Below are positions 35,789 to 46,211 of a stretch of DNA of 64,000 nt, piece by piece. This stretch comes from Thermomonas sp. S9. Its GTDB lineage: Bacteria; Pseudomonadota; Gammaproteobacteria; Xanthomonadales; Xanthomonadaceae. Location: assembly GCF_024704365.1 (NCBI RefSeq), contig NZ_JAJDFY010000001.1, positions 1,593,001 to 1,657,000 of the forward strand. The letters are read 5' to 3'. The notes beneath the pieces are model-generated. The model did no database searches and had not been told where the DNA came from. It saw nothing but the letters and a program-made list of their open reading frames with translations. The translations under genes were made by a program, and so were the position numbers. Each line of letters opens with the position of its first letter. Positions within the stretch are counted from its first letter, which is position 1.

Positions 35789-37999
35789 GTGCAATCCGAA
35801 TCGCCGCTGCGCCTGGACATCGAGGGGATGACCTGCGCCTCCTGCGTGGGCCGGGTGGAAAAAGCCCTGCGCAAGGTCGAGGGCGTGCGCGAGGCCAGCG
35901 TGAACCTGGCCACCGAGACCGCTGCGGTCATCGCCCCCGGGGTGCCCGCCGCGCGGCTGCTGCAGGCGGTGGAGCAGGCCGGCTACCACGCCCGCGTGCA
36001 CGCCGAAGCTGCGCCACCGCCGACGATGACGCCCGCCATCTCCCGCGAAACCCGTCATCTTTGGCTGGCGGCACTGCTGTCGCTGCCGCTGGCCGCGCCG
36101 ATGCTGCTGATGCCGTTCGGCGTGCACTGGGCGCTGCCCGGCTGGGCGCAGTGGTTGCTGGCGACGCCGGTGCAGTTCTGGCTGGGCGGCCGCTTCTACC
36201 GCGCCGGGTTCGCCGCACTGCGCGCGCGCAGCGGCAACATGGACCAGCTGGTCGCGCTCGGCACCAGCGCGGCCTATGGCCTGAGCGTGTACCACCTGCT
36301 GGCCGCGATGCCGGGCCATCACCCGCCGCCGCTGTATTTCGAATCCTCGGCCGTCGTGGTGACCCTGATCCTGCTGGGCAAATGGCTGGAGGCGCGCGCC
36401 AAGCGCCAGGCCACCGACGCCATCCGTGCGCTGCAGGCGTTGCGGCCGGCCACCGCGCGGGTGCTGCGCGGCGGGATCGAAACGCAGGTGGCGGTGGACG
36501 CGGTGGCGGTGGGCGACGCGGTCGTGGTGCTGCCGGGCGAACGCATCCCGGTGGACGGCGTGGTGGTGGATGGCCGCAGCCACAGCGATGAGTCGCTGCT
36601 CAGTGGCGAGTCGCGGCCGGTGCCGAAGGCACCGGGTGACACCGTGACCGGCGGTGCGGTCAACGGCGAAGGGCGGCTGCAGCTGCGCACCACCGCGGTC
36701 GGCGCCGAAACCGCGCTGGCCCGCATCGTGCGCCTGGTGGAGGACGCGCAGGCGAAGAAGGCGCCGATCCAGCGCATCGTGGACAAGGTCAGCGCGGTGT
36801 TCGTGCCCGTGGTGATGGCGATTGCGCTGGCCACGCTGCTCGGCTGGGGCCTGGCCCGCGGCGACTGGACGCAGGCGCTGCTCAACGCGGTCGCGGTGCT
36901 GGTGATCGCCTGTCCCTGCGCGCTGGGGCTGGCCACGCCTGCGGCGGTGATGGCCGGCACCGGCGTGGCCGCGCGCGCCGGCATCCTGGTGCAGGACGTG
37001 GAGGCGCTGGAAACCACCCGCCGCCTGCGCACGGTGGCGTTCGACAAGACCGGCACGCTGACCGTCGGCAAGCCCACGCTGGTGCGGCTGCATGCGCCAA
37101 ACGGTGATGAGTCGGAACTGCTGGCGCTGGCCGCCGGGCTGCAGCAGGGCAGCGAGCATCCGCTGGCGAAGGCGGTGTTGGAGGCGGCGCGCGCGCGCGG
37201 CATCGCGCCGGCCGCCGTCACGGGTATTTCTGCGGTGGCCGGGCGCGGCGTGCGCGGCACCCTGGCCGACGGCGGCGGCACGGCCGTCGGGCTGGCCCTC
37301 GGGCACGCGCGCTGGATGGCGGAGCTGGGCATCGACTTATCCGCGCTGCAGCCGCTGGCGGATGCTGCTGCGCAGGCCGGGCTGAGCGCATCCTGGCTGG
37401 CCGTGGCCACGCCCGACGGCTGGCAACCGCGCGGGCTGCTGGCGTTCGGGGATGCGCCGCGTCCGCAGTCGGCGGCGGCGATCGCCGCGCTGCGCGCGCT
37501 CGGCATCCGCCCGCTGCTGCTGACCGGCGACAGCCAGGGCGCCGCGCGCGCGCTGGCCGCGCAGGTCGGCCTGCAGGAAGACGAAGTGCGCGCGGAACTG
37601 CTGCCGCAGGACAAGCTGGAGGCGATCCGCGCGCTGGCGGCGCAGGGCCCGGTGGGGATGGTCGGCGATGGCCTCAACGATGCACCGGCGCTGGCCGCGG
37701 CGACGGTCGGCTTCGCGCTGGGCAGCGGCACGGATGTGGCCATGCACGCCGCCGGCATCACCCTGATGCGGCCGGATCCGCGGCTGGTGGCGGATGCCAT
37801 CGACATCTCCCGGCGCAGCGTGCGCAAGATCCATCAGAACCTGTTCTGGGCCTTCGTCTACAACGTGGTGGGGCTTCCGTTGGCGGCGCTGGGCCTGCTC
37901 GACCCGATGCTGGCCGGGGCGGCGATGGCGGCCTCCAGCGTCAGCGTCGTCACCAACGCCCTGTTGCTGCGGCGCTGGACGCCGCGCGCCCGCGACTGA
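35789..37999 (+). CDS. copA2/cueA: Cu(I)-exporting P1B-type ATPase
   Basis: A 736-residue pump. The GTG at 35789 is chosen because GGAGG precedes it; a TTG at 35771 is upstream. One N-terminal metal domain (GMTCASC), eight membrane segments, the LSGES phosphatase loop, CPC in helix 6 ([11 protein letters not shown]), DKTGT phosphorylation site, SEHPL and GDGLNDAP are all present. It exports cytoplasmic Cu(I). It is preceded by a CueR operator and followed 24 bp later by cueR. Confidence 0.95.
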   Translation: MQSESPLRLDIEGMTCASCVGRVEKALRKVEGVREASVNLATETAAVIAPGVPAARLLQAVEQAGYHARVHAEAAPPPTMTPAISRETRHLWLAALLSLPLAAPMLLMPFGVHWALPGWAQWLLATPVQFWLGGRFYRAGFAALRARSGNMDQLVALGTSAAYGLSVYHLLAAMPGHHPPPLYFESSAVVVTLILLGKWLEARAKRQATDAIRALQALRPATARVLRGGIETQVAVDAVAVGDAVVVLPGERIPVDGVVVDGRSHSDESLLSGESRPVPKAPGDTVTGGAVNGEGRLQLRTTAVGAETALARIVRLVEDAQAKKAPIQRIVDKVSAVFVPVVMAIALATLLGWGLARGDWTQALLNAVAVLVIACPCALGLATPAAVMAGTGVAARAGILVQDVEALETTRRLRTVAFDKTGTLTVGKPTLVRLHAPNGDESELLALAAGLQQGSEHPLAKAVLEAARARGIAPAAVTGISAVAGRGVRGTLADGGGTAVGLALGHARWMAELGIDLSALQPLADAAAQAGLSASWLAVATPDGWQPRGLLAFGDAPRPQSAAAIAALRALGIRPLLLTGDSQGAARALAAQVGLQEDEVRAELLPQDKLEAIRALAAQGPVGMVGDGLNDAPALAAATVGFALGSGTDVAMHAAGITLMRPDPRLVADAIDISRRSVRKIHQNLFWAFVYNVVGLPLAALGLLDPMLAGAAMAASSVSVVTNALLLRRWTPRARD

Positions 38000-38023
38000 C
38001 CGCACCCTCCAGGAGGACACCGC

Positions 38024-38470
38024 ATGGCAACGCGCATTCCCCGCCCCGAACTGGCCGACGCGCTGGCGCAGGGGCTGCACAACATCGGCCAGGCCGCGGC
38101 GCTGACCGGCGTGTCGGCCAAGATGATCCGCCACTACGAGGCGATCGGCCTGCTCACGCCGGCCAGCCGCACGTTCGCGGGCTATCGTCTGTACGGCGAG
38201 GCCGAGCTGCACCGGCTGCGCTTCATCAAGCGCGCGCGTTCGCTGGGGTTTTCGATCCGGCAGATCCAGGCGCTGCTGGCGCTGTGGGACGACCCGCACC
38301 GCGCCAGCGCCGAGGTCAAGCAGCTGGCGCTGGCGCATGTCGCCGAACTGGAGGAGAAGATTCGCGAGCTGCAGGCGATGCAGCGCACGCTGGAGACGCT
38401 GGCGCGGCGCTGCCACGGCGATGAGCGCCCGACCTGTCCGATCCTCGAAGACCTCGCCGCTACCCAGTGA
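38024..38470 (+). CDS. cueR: CueR, Cu(I)-responsive MerR-type activator
   Basis: A 148-residue MerR protein: HTH (NIGQAAALTGVSAKMIRHYEAIGLL), a dimer helix, and the CueR metal loop with CHGDERPTCPI, whose two Cys at the C-x7-C spacing select Cu(I)/Ag(I). An N-terminal extension of about 18 residues precedes the HTH. It has an AGGAGG site and follows the ATPase. It probably controls both operators at 33022 and 35728. Confidence 0.92.
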   Translation: MATRIPRPELADALAQGLHNIGQAAALTGVSAKMIRHYEAIGLLTPASRTFAGYRLYGEAELHRLRFIKRARSLGFSIRQIQALLALWDDPHRASAEVKQLALAHVAELEEKIRELQAMQRTLETLARRCHGDERPTCPILEDLAATQ

Positions 38471-38563
38471 CTCGGCATTTCCTGACGCGCCTGCGCGCCA
38501 TGCACCGACGGCACTCACAGGCGCGGGGTGCGAGGCTGCAGGCCCGCTCCTAGGAACCCTGCC

Positions 38564-38982
38564 ATGCGCCGTCCATATTTCCTGCTGCCGTATGCCTGCC
38601 TGCTGCTGGCCTGCGCGTCCCCGGCAGCCGCGGAGAGCCTGAACCGCTGCATCGCCCGCGACGGGGCGGTGAGCTACCAGGCGCTGCCCTGCGCGACGAC
38701 GGCGCGGCTGGACCGGGTGGTGGAATACCGGCCGGATCCGGTGACGTCGATCTCCACAGCCCGGCAGGGGCCGCCGCGCGTCGCAGCGACTGCACCGATC
38801 CCCCGGTCCCGCCACCTGCGTATCCCGTGCGCGCAGCGTGCTGCTGCGACCGCGGCGCAGCGCTGCCGGGCCGCGCGCGAGCGGCGCGAGGCGGCGCTGC
38901 AGCGGCTGGGGCTCAAGCGCCGCTATGCCCAGCTCCAGCCCAGCTCGATGCCGACCTGCGCGCCGCCTGCCCGCGCTATTGA
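38564..38982 (+). CDS. DUF4124-like secreted protein, frameshifted as read
   Basis: Signal peptide (PYACLLLACASPAAA), then the DUF4124-type pattern NRCIARDGAVSYQALPC and a basic helical region with CRAARERREAALQRLGL. The natural end QLDADLRAACPRY with TGA at 38980-38982 is in another frame; one more C in the CCC at 38939-38941 restores it. As read, the frame runs on antisense through the lipocalin gene. Role unknown. Confidence 0.55.
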
Positions 38983-39524
38983 GCGGCGTGCGCCGCCACG
39001 TGCGGGATGCGCCGCCATTTGCCGAGGTCGTAGCCCCAGCCCTGCAGGCGACGGCGCGCGGTTTCCAGCTCGGCCTCGGGGACCGCCGGCGCGCGCGCGA
39101 ACACCCAGGCGTAGTCGCGGGCGTCGCGCGCCACCAGCATCAGCCCGTAGTCCTCGCGCAGCCAGGCCACGATGTACTGCGCCTTGACCGGGCCGAACAC
39201 GCGTACGTCCCAGACCGCGTTGCCGGTACCGGGGCGTACCCGCGCCGGCGCCTCGATGTGCTTGCGCGGGCCGTCGGCGGCGCCCTGATTGAAGGTGAGG
39301 GTGGTGAGAATGCTGCCGTCACGGCGCAGGGTGTAGGTCTCCACCGCGTTCCACGCCTCGCGCTCGAACGGGGTCGGGATGCCGCCCACCAGGTACCAGG
39401 TGCCCATGAAGCGCGGCAGGTCCACCTGCGGCACCGGCGGGATCGGCGGCCGGCTGGCGCCCGCGCCGGCGGCAAGCACCAGCAGCACGACCAGCGCCCG
39501 GTGCACGGCCCGGCGCGCCCGCAT
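38976..39524 (-). CDS. blc: Lipocalin family protein (Blc-like)
   Basis: A 182-residue secreted lipocalin: a hydrophobic N-terminal signal without a lipobox Cys, then VDLPRFMGTWYLVGGIPTPF, ETYTLRRDGSI, and a WLREDYGLMLVARDARDYAW strand. Bacterial lipocalins bind lipids in the periplasm and are linked to membrane repair. It is the last gene of the leftward lipid operon and overlaps the methyltransferase stop. Confidence 0.88.
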   Translation of the reverse strand: MRARRAVHRALVVLLVLAAGAGASRPPIPPVPQVDLPRFMGTWYLVGGIPTPFEREAWNAVETYTLRRDGSILTTLTFNQGAADGPRKHIEAPARVRPGTGNAVWDVRVFGPVKAQYIVAWLREDYGLMLVARDARDYAWVFARAPAVPEAELETARRRLQGWGYDLGKWRRIPHVAAHAAQ

Positions 39525-40603
39525 CAGGCGCGCTCGAACAGGTAGTGCGACACCAGCCATTCCTGCCCATCCGCATGGCCGAACAGCTCGGCGCAGGCCA
39601 TCCAGAACATCCGCCAGCGCTGGAACCACAGCCCGGCGGCCTCGCCGTAGGCCTCGCGCAGCACCGCCATCACCTCCGCGCGGTGGGCGTCCTGCGCCTG
39701 CAGCCAGTGGTTGGCGGTCTTCGCGTAGTGGGTGCCGTCGATGAGCCACTGCCGGCGGATCTTCAGCGCCTGCTGGAAATGCAGCAGGGTGTCGGCGGAT
39801 GGCATCAGCCCGCCGGTGAAGAAATGCCGGCCCATCCAGTTGTCGCTGCCTGCGGTCTCGAACGGGTAGAGCAGGGTGCGGTGGGCGAAGATGTGCACGA
39901 ACAGCCGCCCGCCCGGGCGCAGCCAGTGGCCGATGCGCCCCAGCAGGCGTTCGTAGTTGCGCATGTGCTCGAACATCTCGATCGACACGCAGCGGTCGAA
40001 CGCGGCCGCGGGCAGTTCCAGCGTGTTCACGTCGCGGGTGAGCACCCGCACGTTGCCGATCCCGCGCTCGCGGCAGCGTGCCTCGATGAAGCCGCGCTGG
40101 CCGTTGGAATTGGACACCGCGGTGATGCGCGCGTTCGGGAACCGCTCGGCCATCCACAGCGTGAGCGAGCCCCAGCCGCAGCCCAGTTCCAGGATGTCCT
40201 GGCCGTCGGCCAGCCCGGCGCGCTCGCCGTACAGCGCCAGCATCGCCTCCTCGGCCTGGCCCAGGGTCTCGTCGCCCCGCGGGTAGTAGCAGCAGGAATA
40301 TTTCAGGCGCGGGCCCAGGCAGCGGGCGAAGAACGCCGGCGGCAGTTCGTAGTGCTGGGCGTTGGCGGCCTCGGTCTCGATCGCCAACGGGCTTTCGCGC
40401 AGTTCCTCCAGGCGCGCGCGCTGGCGTGCGGACTGCGCCTCCACCCCGCCGGCGAGCTCATCGCGCAGGCGCTGCGCGCACAGGCGGCGGATACCGAGGC
40501 GGATCAGCGCATCCGGCAGCCAGCCGCGTTCGGCCAACCCCAGCAGGCCCGGGGCGGGGCGGTCCTTCGACAGCACGGCGTGGTCGAGCGTGGCGGTGGT
40601 CAT
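39524..40603 (-). CDS. Cyclopropane-synthase-type SAM methyltransferase
   Basis: A 359-residue protein with SAM motif ILELGCGWGSLTLWMAERFP, YSCCYYPRGDETLGQAEE and SIEMFEHMRNYERLLGRIG. This subgroup is shorter at the N-terminus than classic CFA synthase and is paired with DUF1295 in ChrR-regulated loci. It probably methylates unsaturated acyl chains. The ATG at 40603 follows a GGAG site. Confidence 0.82.
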   Translation of the reverse strand: MTTATLDHAVLSKDRPAPGLLGLAERGWLPDALIRLGIRRLCAQRLRDELAGGVEAQSARQRARLEELRESPLAIETEAANAQHYELPPAFFARCLGPRLKYSCCYYPRGDETLGQAEEAMLALYGERAGLADGQDILELGCGWGSLTLWMAERFPNARITAVSNSNGQRGFIEARCRERGIGNVRVLTRDVNTLELPAAAFDRCVSIEMFEHMRNYERLLGRIGHWLRPGGRLFVHIFAHRTLLYPFETAGSDNWMGRHFFTGGLMPSADTLLHFQQALKIRRQWLIDGTHYAKTANHWLQAQDAHRAEVMAVLREAYGEAAGLWFQRWRMFWMACAELFGHADGQEWLVSHYLFERA

Positions 40604-40623
40604 GACGGGCTCCGAATGGGATT

Positions 40624-41397
40624 TCAGTCTTTGGGAAACCAGGGGAACAGCATCGAGGTGCGCCGCTGGTAGTCGCGGTAGTCCTCGCCCCGCGTGCGCA
40701 GGGCCTGCTGCTCGGTGAAGGGAATGCCGCTGATGTAGCGCAGGAACAGGTACATCACCACCGGCCCGAGCCATCCCAGCCAGGCCAGCGGTGCACCGAT
40801 CGCGGCGATCGCATAGCTGCACCAGTGCAGCCATTCGAAGAAATAGTTGGGATGGCGCGAATAGCGCCACAGCCCGCGGCGGCAGGTCTTGCCGCGGTTG
40901 GCGGGATCATTGCGGAAGCGTGCCAGCTGCGCATCCGCCAGCGCTTCGCCAGCCACCGCCACGATCCAGAGGGCGAGCGCCAGCCCCAGCTGCCATGCCG
41001 CCGGGGCCGGGTGCGCCACCACCGCCGCCAGCGGCAGCGAGAACAGCACGACCAGCAGCGTCTGGAACTGGAAGAAGGCGAAGAACTTGAGCTGGCTGCC
41101 CTGCCAGTGCGCGCGCAGCGCGCGGTAGCGGCCATCCTCGGGCTCGCTGCGCACGCGCCCCCACAGGTGCAGCGCCAGTCGCAGCGCCCAGGCGGTGGCC
41201 AGCACGCCCACCAGCAGGCGGGCGCCGACTGCCCCGCTGCCGGTGAACGCCAACAGCAAGGCCGCCATGGCCAGCCCGGTGGACCAGAGCACATCGACGA
41301 TGCCGGCATTGTCACGGCGCCGCTGCCACTGCCAGCCCAGCACCATCAGCAGTGCGGCCAGCCCCCAGATCCAGACCAGCTGTTGCAGCAGACTCAT
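40624..41397 (-). CDS. DUF1295 membrane protein (steroid-reductase-like fold)
   Basis: A 257-residue integral membrane protein with six or seven helices and the C-terminal signature GLWRYSRHPNYFFEWLHW, then FTEQQALRTRGEDYRDYQ. The family is related to 3-oxo-steroid reductases and isoprenylcysteine methyltransferases. It is co-operonic with two CFA-type enzymes, so a lipid reductase or modification role is likely. Confidence 0.88.
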   Translation of the reverse strand: MSLLQQLVWIWGLAALLMVLGWQWQRRRDNAGIVDVLWSTGLAMAALLLAFTGSGAVGARLLVGVLATAWALRLALHLWGRVRSEPEDGRYRALRAHWQGSQLKFFAFFQFQTLLVVLFSLPLAAVVAHPAPAAWQLGLALALWIVAVAGEALADAQLARFRNDPANRGKTCRRGLWRYSRHPNYFFEWLHWCSYAIAAIGAPLAWLGWLGPVVMYLFLRYISGIPFTEQQALRTRGEDYRDYQRRTSMLFPWFPKD

Positions 41398-41934
41398 GCG
41401 ACACCTCCGTGCAGCGTGGATTCGGCCCGCAGCCCGCGGCGCGCCAGCCAGGCCAGCAGCGGCATCGCCAGCGCCCAGCCAGCCCCGAGCGCGAGCAGGC
41501 CGTGCCAGGCTGGGTCCGAGAAGTGCGCCGCGCCCCAGCCGCGCGCGGCGCCCCAGTACGCCAGCGGGCCGCCGATGGCGCCAAGCAGCGCGGCCAGCGG
41601 AAGATGCCGCCGCAGATAGCCCAGCAGCGGCAGCACCGTCAGCGCGAACGCCAGCTCATAGCGCCAGGATCCAGCCCGGCGCCGCCAGCCACGGCCAGGT
41701 GGCGCGGTATTCCAGCAGCCCACCGCTCACCCACAGGGTTTCCAGCCCCAGCCCCACCGCCAGCGCCACCAGCATCAAATGCAGTTCGAGCCGGCGATGG
41801 GCAGACACCGCCAGCCGCCACGCCGCGAACAGCGCGGCCGCGGCCACGCCCGGCCACCACAGGCCGCGGCCGGCGCCGATCACGGCCGCGAACCAGGTGG
41901 CCTGGTAGGCCAGCAGGGTCAGCCAGAAGCGCAT
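41394..41934 (-). CDS. DUF2878 membrane protein, frameshifted as read
   Basis: The N-terminal half (MRFWLTLLAYQATWFAAV, LETLWVSGGLLEY, APGWILAL) meets a stop at 41656. The second half (FALTVLPLLGYLRRHLPLAALLGAIGGPLAYWGA) continues in the next frame to 41394. The 541-nt span is one base off a whole frame; the break is near 41655-41660. Together they form a typical multi-helix DUF2878 protein of about 180 residues, always found beside CFA-type genes. It overlaps the genes on either side. Confidence 0.65.
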
Positions 41935-43197
41935 GCGCCGTCCTCGCCCAGGCACGCCGCGCCCGGCGGACGCCAGCCCGGCCTGGCCAGCAGCAGGTGG
42001 GCAACGCCCAGGGCGCGCTCGCGGAAGCCGCCTTCGCAATAGGCGAGATAGAACTCCCACATGCGGATGAAGCGCGCGTCGAAGCCCTGCGCCCGAACCT
42101 CCGCCAGGCGCGCCAGGAAGCGCTCGCGCCAAGCCTCGAGGGTGCGCGCGTACGACAGGCCGAAATCCTCCAGCCCCACCAGCGCCAGGTCGCTGCTGCG
42201 GGTCTTGGCCTGAAGCATCGCGCTGATGGACGGGATGAAACAGCCGGGGAAGATGAAGCGCTTGATGAAATCCACCGATTTGAGCGCCTGCTCATAGCGG
42301 TGGTCCTCGATGGTGATCGCCTGGATCAGCGCCAGTCCCTCGCGTTTGAGCAGGCGCCCGATCTGGCCGAAGTAGGCCGGCTGGTACTCGGCGCCGATCG
42401 CCTCGATCATCTCGATCGATACCAGCTTGTCGTACTGGCCGGCAAGGTCGCGGTAATCCGACTGCAGCAGGGTGATGCGCTCCTGCAGCCCGGCCTCGCG
42501 CACGCGCGCAGCGGCCAGCTGGTACTGCTCGCGCGAGATGGTGGTGGTGGTGACCCGGCAGCCGTAGTGGCGGGCGGCGTGCAGGGCAAAGCCCCCAGCC
42601 GGTGCCGATTTCCAGCACGTGGTCGTCCGGGCCGAGGGCCAGCTTGCGGCAGATCAGGTCCAGCTTGCGGGTGGAGGCCGCCTCCAGGGTGTCATCCGCG
42701 CCGGCCCAGTAGGCCGAGGAATACATCAGGTCGGAGGACAAAAACAGGCGGAAGAAGTCGTTGCCGAGGTCGTAGTGGGCGGCGATGTTGCGCCGGCTGC
42801 CGCCGCGAGTGTTGCGGCGGAGCAGGTGCAGCGCCTTCATCGCCAGCCCGCCCAGGCGCGCGCTGCCGCCTTCCATGCCGTCCAGCAGCGCGCGGTTGCG
42901 CACCAGCAGGCGCACCAGGGCGACCAGGTCGCTGCAGCGCCACAGGCCGTCCATATAGGCCTCGCCCGCACCCACGCTGCCGTGGGTGGCGAGCAGGCGG
43001 TAGAACGCCGGGTCCAGCACCTCCAGCGTCACCTCGGGGCCCTCGCCGGCGCGTCCGAACGTGAGCGTGCCGAGCGCGTCGCGCACTTCCAGCCGGCCGT
43101 AGCCGAAGCCGGCCAGGCGCTGCAGCAGGCGGTCGCGCAGGAAGCGGTCGATGCTGCCGAAGCGAGGTGCGGTTTCGGAATGAGCGATGGCGTTCAA
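41919..43197 (-). CDS. cfa: Cyclopropane-fatty-acyl-phospholipid synthase, frameshifted as read
   Basis: Full-length CFA synthase of about 425 residues. It starts at TTG 43197, which overlaps the DUF1365 stop and follows GGAGG. Visible: RRNIAAHYDLGNDFFRLFLS, YSSAYW, VLEIGTGWG, then after the break RDLAGQYDKLVSIEMIEAIG and WEFYLAYCEGGFRERALG. The frame breaks at the run of five C (42592-42596, G on the coding strand) inside the SAM-binding glycine motif. Restoring the run (one G fewer or two more) rejoins it. Confidence 0.8.
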
Positions 43198-43970
43198 GAT
43201 CGGCCTCCGGAGGTGCGGGGATGGTCGTGGAAGGGCGTGCGCTTCAGGTGCAGCCGCAGCGCCTGCCAGTAGATCGCGGCGACCACCTGCGCGGTCATCA
43301 GCGGATAGCGCCACAGCACCCGCGCCAGCGAGGCGGCGCCCAGCGGCAGGCGTTGCAGCGAAAGGTGGGCGTCGAACTCGCGGCCGTCGGCATCCAGCAC
43401 GTCCATGTGCACCTGCAGATCGTCGCCGGGCACGCTGAGGCGCCAGTCGTAGCGGCGCGCCATGCCCACGAAGGGCGAGACGTGGAAGGTTTTGTCGAAA
43501 CTCCAGCGCAGCATGCGGCCGTGACGCGCCGCGTTCGCCACCGGCAGCACGTAGGCATGGCGCTCCAGCCAGGGCGTGTTGGTGATCTCGGCGACGATGC
43601 TGTGCAGCGTCGCACCGTCGGCCTCGAAGCAGTAGTAGAAGCTCACCGGATTGAACACGATCCCGGCATAGCGCAGGTGCGTGAGCAGCCGCACCGGGCC
43701 TTGCGGGCGCTCGCCGGTGGCGGCCTGCACCCGGTCTTTCACCGCCTCTTTCAGCGGGCGGTCGGTGGGTCCGAGGAAATCGGCGCGGCGGAACTCGGCG
43801 AGGTTGCGGCGATCCACCGACCACAGCCAGCGGCCGCGGAACGCGGCTTCGACCTCGTCCAGATCGAGGTAGAGCTGCGCCATCCGGTAGGCGAAGGCAT
43901 GCGCATGCGGCTTGTGCCGGCGATGCCGCACCCGGCCCTCGTACACCGCGCTGTTGGGTGCGGCTGTCAT
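43194..43970 (-). CDS. DUF1365 protein
   Basis: A 258-residue protein: GRVRHRRHKPHAHAFAYRM, FLGPTDRPLK, VFNPVSFYYCFEADG, TNTPWLERHAYVLP and FHVSPFVGM. DUF1365 proteins always occur between an FAD amine-oxidase-like gene and a CFA gene, and are induced with them by photo-oxidative stress. The biochemical step is not defined. Both ends overlap neighbours by four bases. Confidence 0.9.
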   Translation of the reverse strand: MTAAPNSAVYEGRVRHRRHKPHAHAFAYRMAQLYLDLDEVEAAFRGRWLWSVDRRNLAEFRRADFLGPTDRPLKEAVKDRVQAATGERPQGPVRLLTHLRYAGIVFNPVSFYYCFEADGATLHSIVAEITNTPWLERHAYVLPVANAARHGRMLRWSFDKTFHVSPFVGMARRYDWRLSVPGDDLQVHMDVLDADGREFDAHLSLQRLPLGAASLARVLWRYPLMTAQVVAAIYWQALRLHLKRTPFHDHPRTSGGRS

Positions 43971-45232
43971 GCCGCGCCCCCGCCGTCCGGCCAGGCCACG
44001 CCGAGCGCGCGCGCCACTTCCACCGCGCTGCGCATGCCGTCCTCGTGGAAGCCCCAGCCCCAGTAGGCGCCGGCGAACCAGGTGCGGTTGACGCCCTGGA
44101 TCTGCGCCCGCCGGCGCTGCGCCGCCACCGCCAGCGGGGTGTACACCGGATGGTGGTAGGTGAGCCGGCGCAGCACCTTGGCCGGGTCGATCGCCTCGCT
44201 GCGGTTGAGCGTCACCACGAACGGCTCGGGCGAGCGGAGGCCCTGCAGCAGGTTCATGCAGTAGCTGACCGTGCACGCCACCTCGGGCTCGGCCGGCACG
44301 TGCGCGTTCCACGCCGCCCAGGCCTTGCGCCGGGTCGGCAGCAGGCGCGCATCGGTGTGCAGCACCACCTCGTTGCGCTGGTAGGGGATGGCACCGAGGA
44401 TGTCGCGCTCGCCCGCGCTGGCGTCCGCCAGCAGCGCCAGGGCCTGGTCGCTGTGGCAGGCCAGCACCACCTGGTCGAAACGCTCGCCGTTGGCGATCCG
44501 GCTGTCCATCTGCACGCCGCGGTCATCGCGGCGGATCGCCCGCACCGGGCAGCGCAGGCGTTCGTGCACCTGCCAGCGCGCGCGCAGCGCGGAGACGTAG
44601 GTGGACGAGCCGCCGCGTACCACCCGCCACTCGGGGCGGCCGCTGACCTGCAGCATCTGGTGGTTGGCCATGAACTGCACCAGATAGCGCACGGGGAACT
44701 GCAGGATCTGCTGCGGTGGCGAGGACCACAGCGCCGAGGCCATCGGCACCAGGTGCAGATCGCGGAAGGCCGCGCCGTAGCCGTTGTCCTCGAGCCAGTC
44801 GCCCAGGGTCGGCCCCGGGCCGTCGCCCTGCAGCAGCTGCGGCGCCTGCCGATAGAAGCGCAGGATGTCGCGCGCCATGCCCCAAAAGCGCGGCGAGACC
44901 AGGTTGCGGCGCTGGCAGAACAGGCCATCGAGGGAGGTGGCGTTGTATTCCAGCCCAGTGCGCGCATCGTGCACCGAGAAGCTCATGGTGGTGGGCTGGG
45001 TGGCCACCCCGAGGTCGTCGAACAGCCGCGTCAGCAGCGGGTAGTGCGCCGGGTTGTGGACGATGAAGCCGGTATCCACGCGGTAGCGCTGCCCGGCCTG
45101 CTCGACTTCGTGGGTGTGGGTGTGACCACCGAGATAATCCTCCGCCTCGAACAGCACCACCTCGTGCGCCTGCGACAGCATCCAGGCGCTGGCCAGCCCG
45201 GAGATGCCAGACCCGACGACGGCGATCCGCAT
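43967..45232 (-). CDS. FAD-dependent amine oxidase-like oxidoreductase
   Basis: A 421-residue flavoprotein: dinucleotide fold VVGSGISGLASAW at residues 4-16, YLGGHTHT, VDTGFIVHN, and the C-terminal FAD contact TWFAGAYWGWGFHEDGM. It belongs to the NAD(P)-binding/amine-oxidase group encoded with CFA and DUF1365 in RpoE-ChrR regulons, where homologues act on methylated acyl chains. The last bases overlap DUF1365. Confidence 0.9.
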   Translation of the reverse strand: MRIAVVGSGISGLASAWMLSQAHEVVLFEAEDYLGGHTHTHEVEQAGQRYRVDTGFIVHNPAHYPLLTRLFDDLGVATQPTTMSFSVHDARTGLEYNATSLDGLFCQRRNLVSPRFWGMARDILRFYRQAPQLLQGDGPGPTLGDWLEDNGYGAAFRDLHLVPMASALWSSPPQQILQFPVRYLVQFMANHQMLQVSGRPEWRVVRGGSSTYVSALRARWQVHERLRCPVRAIRRDDRGVQMDSRIANGERFDQVVLACHSDQALALLADASAGERDILGAIPYQRNEVVLHTDARLLPTRRKAWAAWNAHVPAEPEVACTVSYCMNLLQGLRSPEPFVVTLNRSEAIDPAKVLRRLTYHHPVYTPLAVAAQRRRAQIQGVNRTWFAGAYWGWGFHEDGMRSAVEVARALGVAWPDGGGAA

Positions 45233-45233
45233 G

Positions 45234-46193
45234 TCAGCGCTCCGCCTTGTCCAGCACCCAGGCGGGCACCGGCTTGAGGTCGCGCACCAGGCCCAGCGCG
45301 GCCAGCAGGCGCAGCCCGTACCAGGTCAGGTCGATCTCCCACCAACGAAAGCCCTGGCGGGCGCTGCTGGCATAGAAATGGTGGTTGTTGTGCCAGCCCT
45401 CGCCGAAGGTGAGCAGCGCCAGCCACAGGTTGTTGCGGCTGTCGTCGCGGGTGGGGAAGCGGCGACTGCCGAAGCGGTGCGCCAGCGAGTTGATGGTGAC
45501 GGTGGCATGGAACAGCACCACGGTCGAGATGAAAAAGCCCCACACCAGCAGCTGCGGCCCGCTGGTACGAAGGTCCGGCCACACGGCCTGCAGCAGCGCG
45601 CCCAGCCCGAACAGGCCGCCTGCCAGCGCCAGCGGCACCGCCACGTCGAAGCGGTCCAGCCAGCGCAGCTCCGGGTAGCGGGCGAGGTCGGGGACCCGGC
45701 TGAGATCGGTGGCGAACGCGCCGCGGGTCAGGAACCAGCCCATGTGGCTGCGCCAGAAGCCGTGCCGCGGCGAATGCGGGTCCTGCGCGGTATCCGCGTG
45801 GCGGTGGTGGTGGCGGTGATGGGCGGCCCACCACAGCGGGCCGCGCTGTACGCAGGAAGCGCCCATGAGTGCGAACACGAACTGCACGGCGCGCGAGGTG
45901 CGAAAAGCACGGTGCGAGAAATAGCGGTGGTAAAAACCGGTGATCGCAAACATCCGGACCACGTACAGCAGGGCGGCGACCGCCACGGCGATGGGGGATA
46001 CGCCCACCCAGATCACGCCCAGGCAGCCCAGATGCAGCAGGATGAAGGGCAGCACCCGCAGCCAGTCGATGCGGTCGGGATCGGCCCCTTGCGCCACCGC
46101 GCCGCTGTCGAACCATTGGCGCAGGCGGTGCCCCAGCCGGGGCGGCGGAGAGGGTGGAGCGGCGGTCGCCGGGTCCTGGAGCATTGCGCGCAT
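45234..46193 (-). CDS. Fatty-acid (acyl-CoA delta-9 type) desaturase
   Basis: A 319-residue membrane di-iron desaturase with the three histidine boxes: HRYFSHR, HHRHHHRHAD and HNNHH. ATG 46193 is preferred over longer starts because a candidate RpoE promoter lies at 46212-46239, only about 12 bases upstream of the start after the expected transcript begin. It heads a leftward operon of at least eight lipid genes reaching 38976. Confidence 0.9.
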   Translation of the reverse strand: MRAMLQDPATAAPPSPPPRLGHRLRQWFDSGAVAQGADPDRIDWLRVLPFILLHLGCLGVIWVGVSPIAVAVAALLYVVRMFAITGFYHRYFSHRAFRTSRAVQFVFALMGASCVQRGPLWWAAHHRHHHRHADTAQDPHSPRHGFWRSHMGWFLTRGAFATDLSRVPDLARYPELRWLDRFDVAVPLALAGGLFGLGALLQAVWPDLRTSGPQLLVWGFFISTVVLFHATVTINSLAHRFGSRRFPTRDDSRNNLWLALLTFGEGWHNNHHFYASSARQGFRWWEIDLTWYGLRLLAALGLVRDLKPVPAWVLDKAER

Positions 46194-46211
46194 CCTTGGG
46201 GAATGCCCGCT

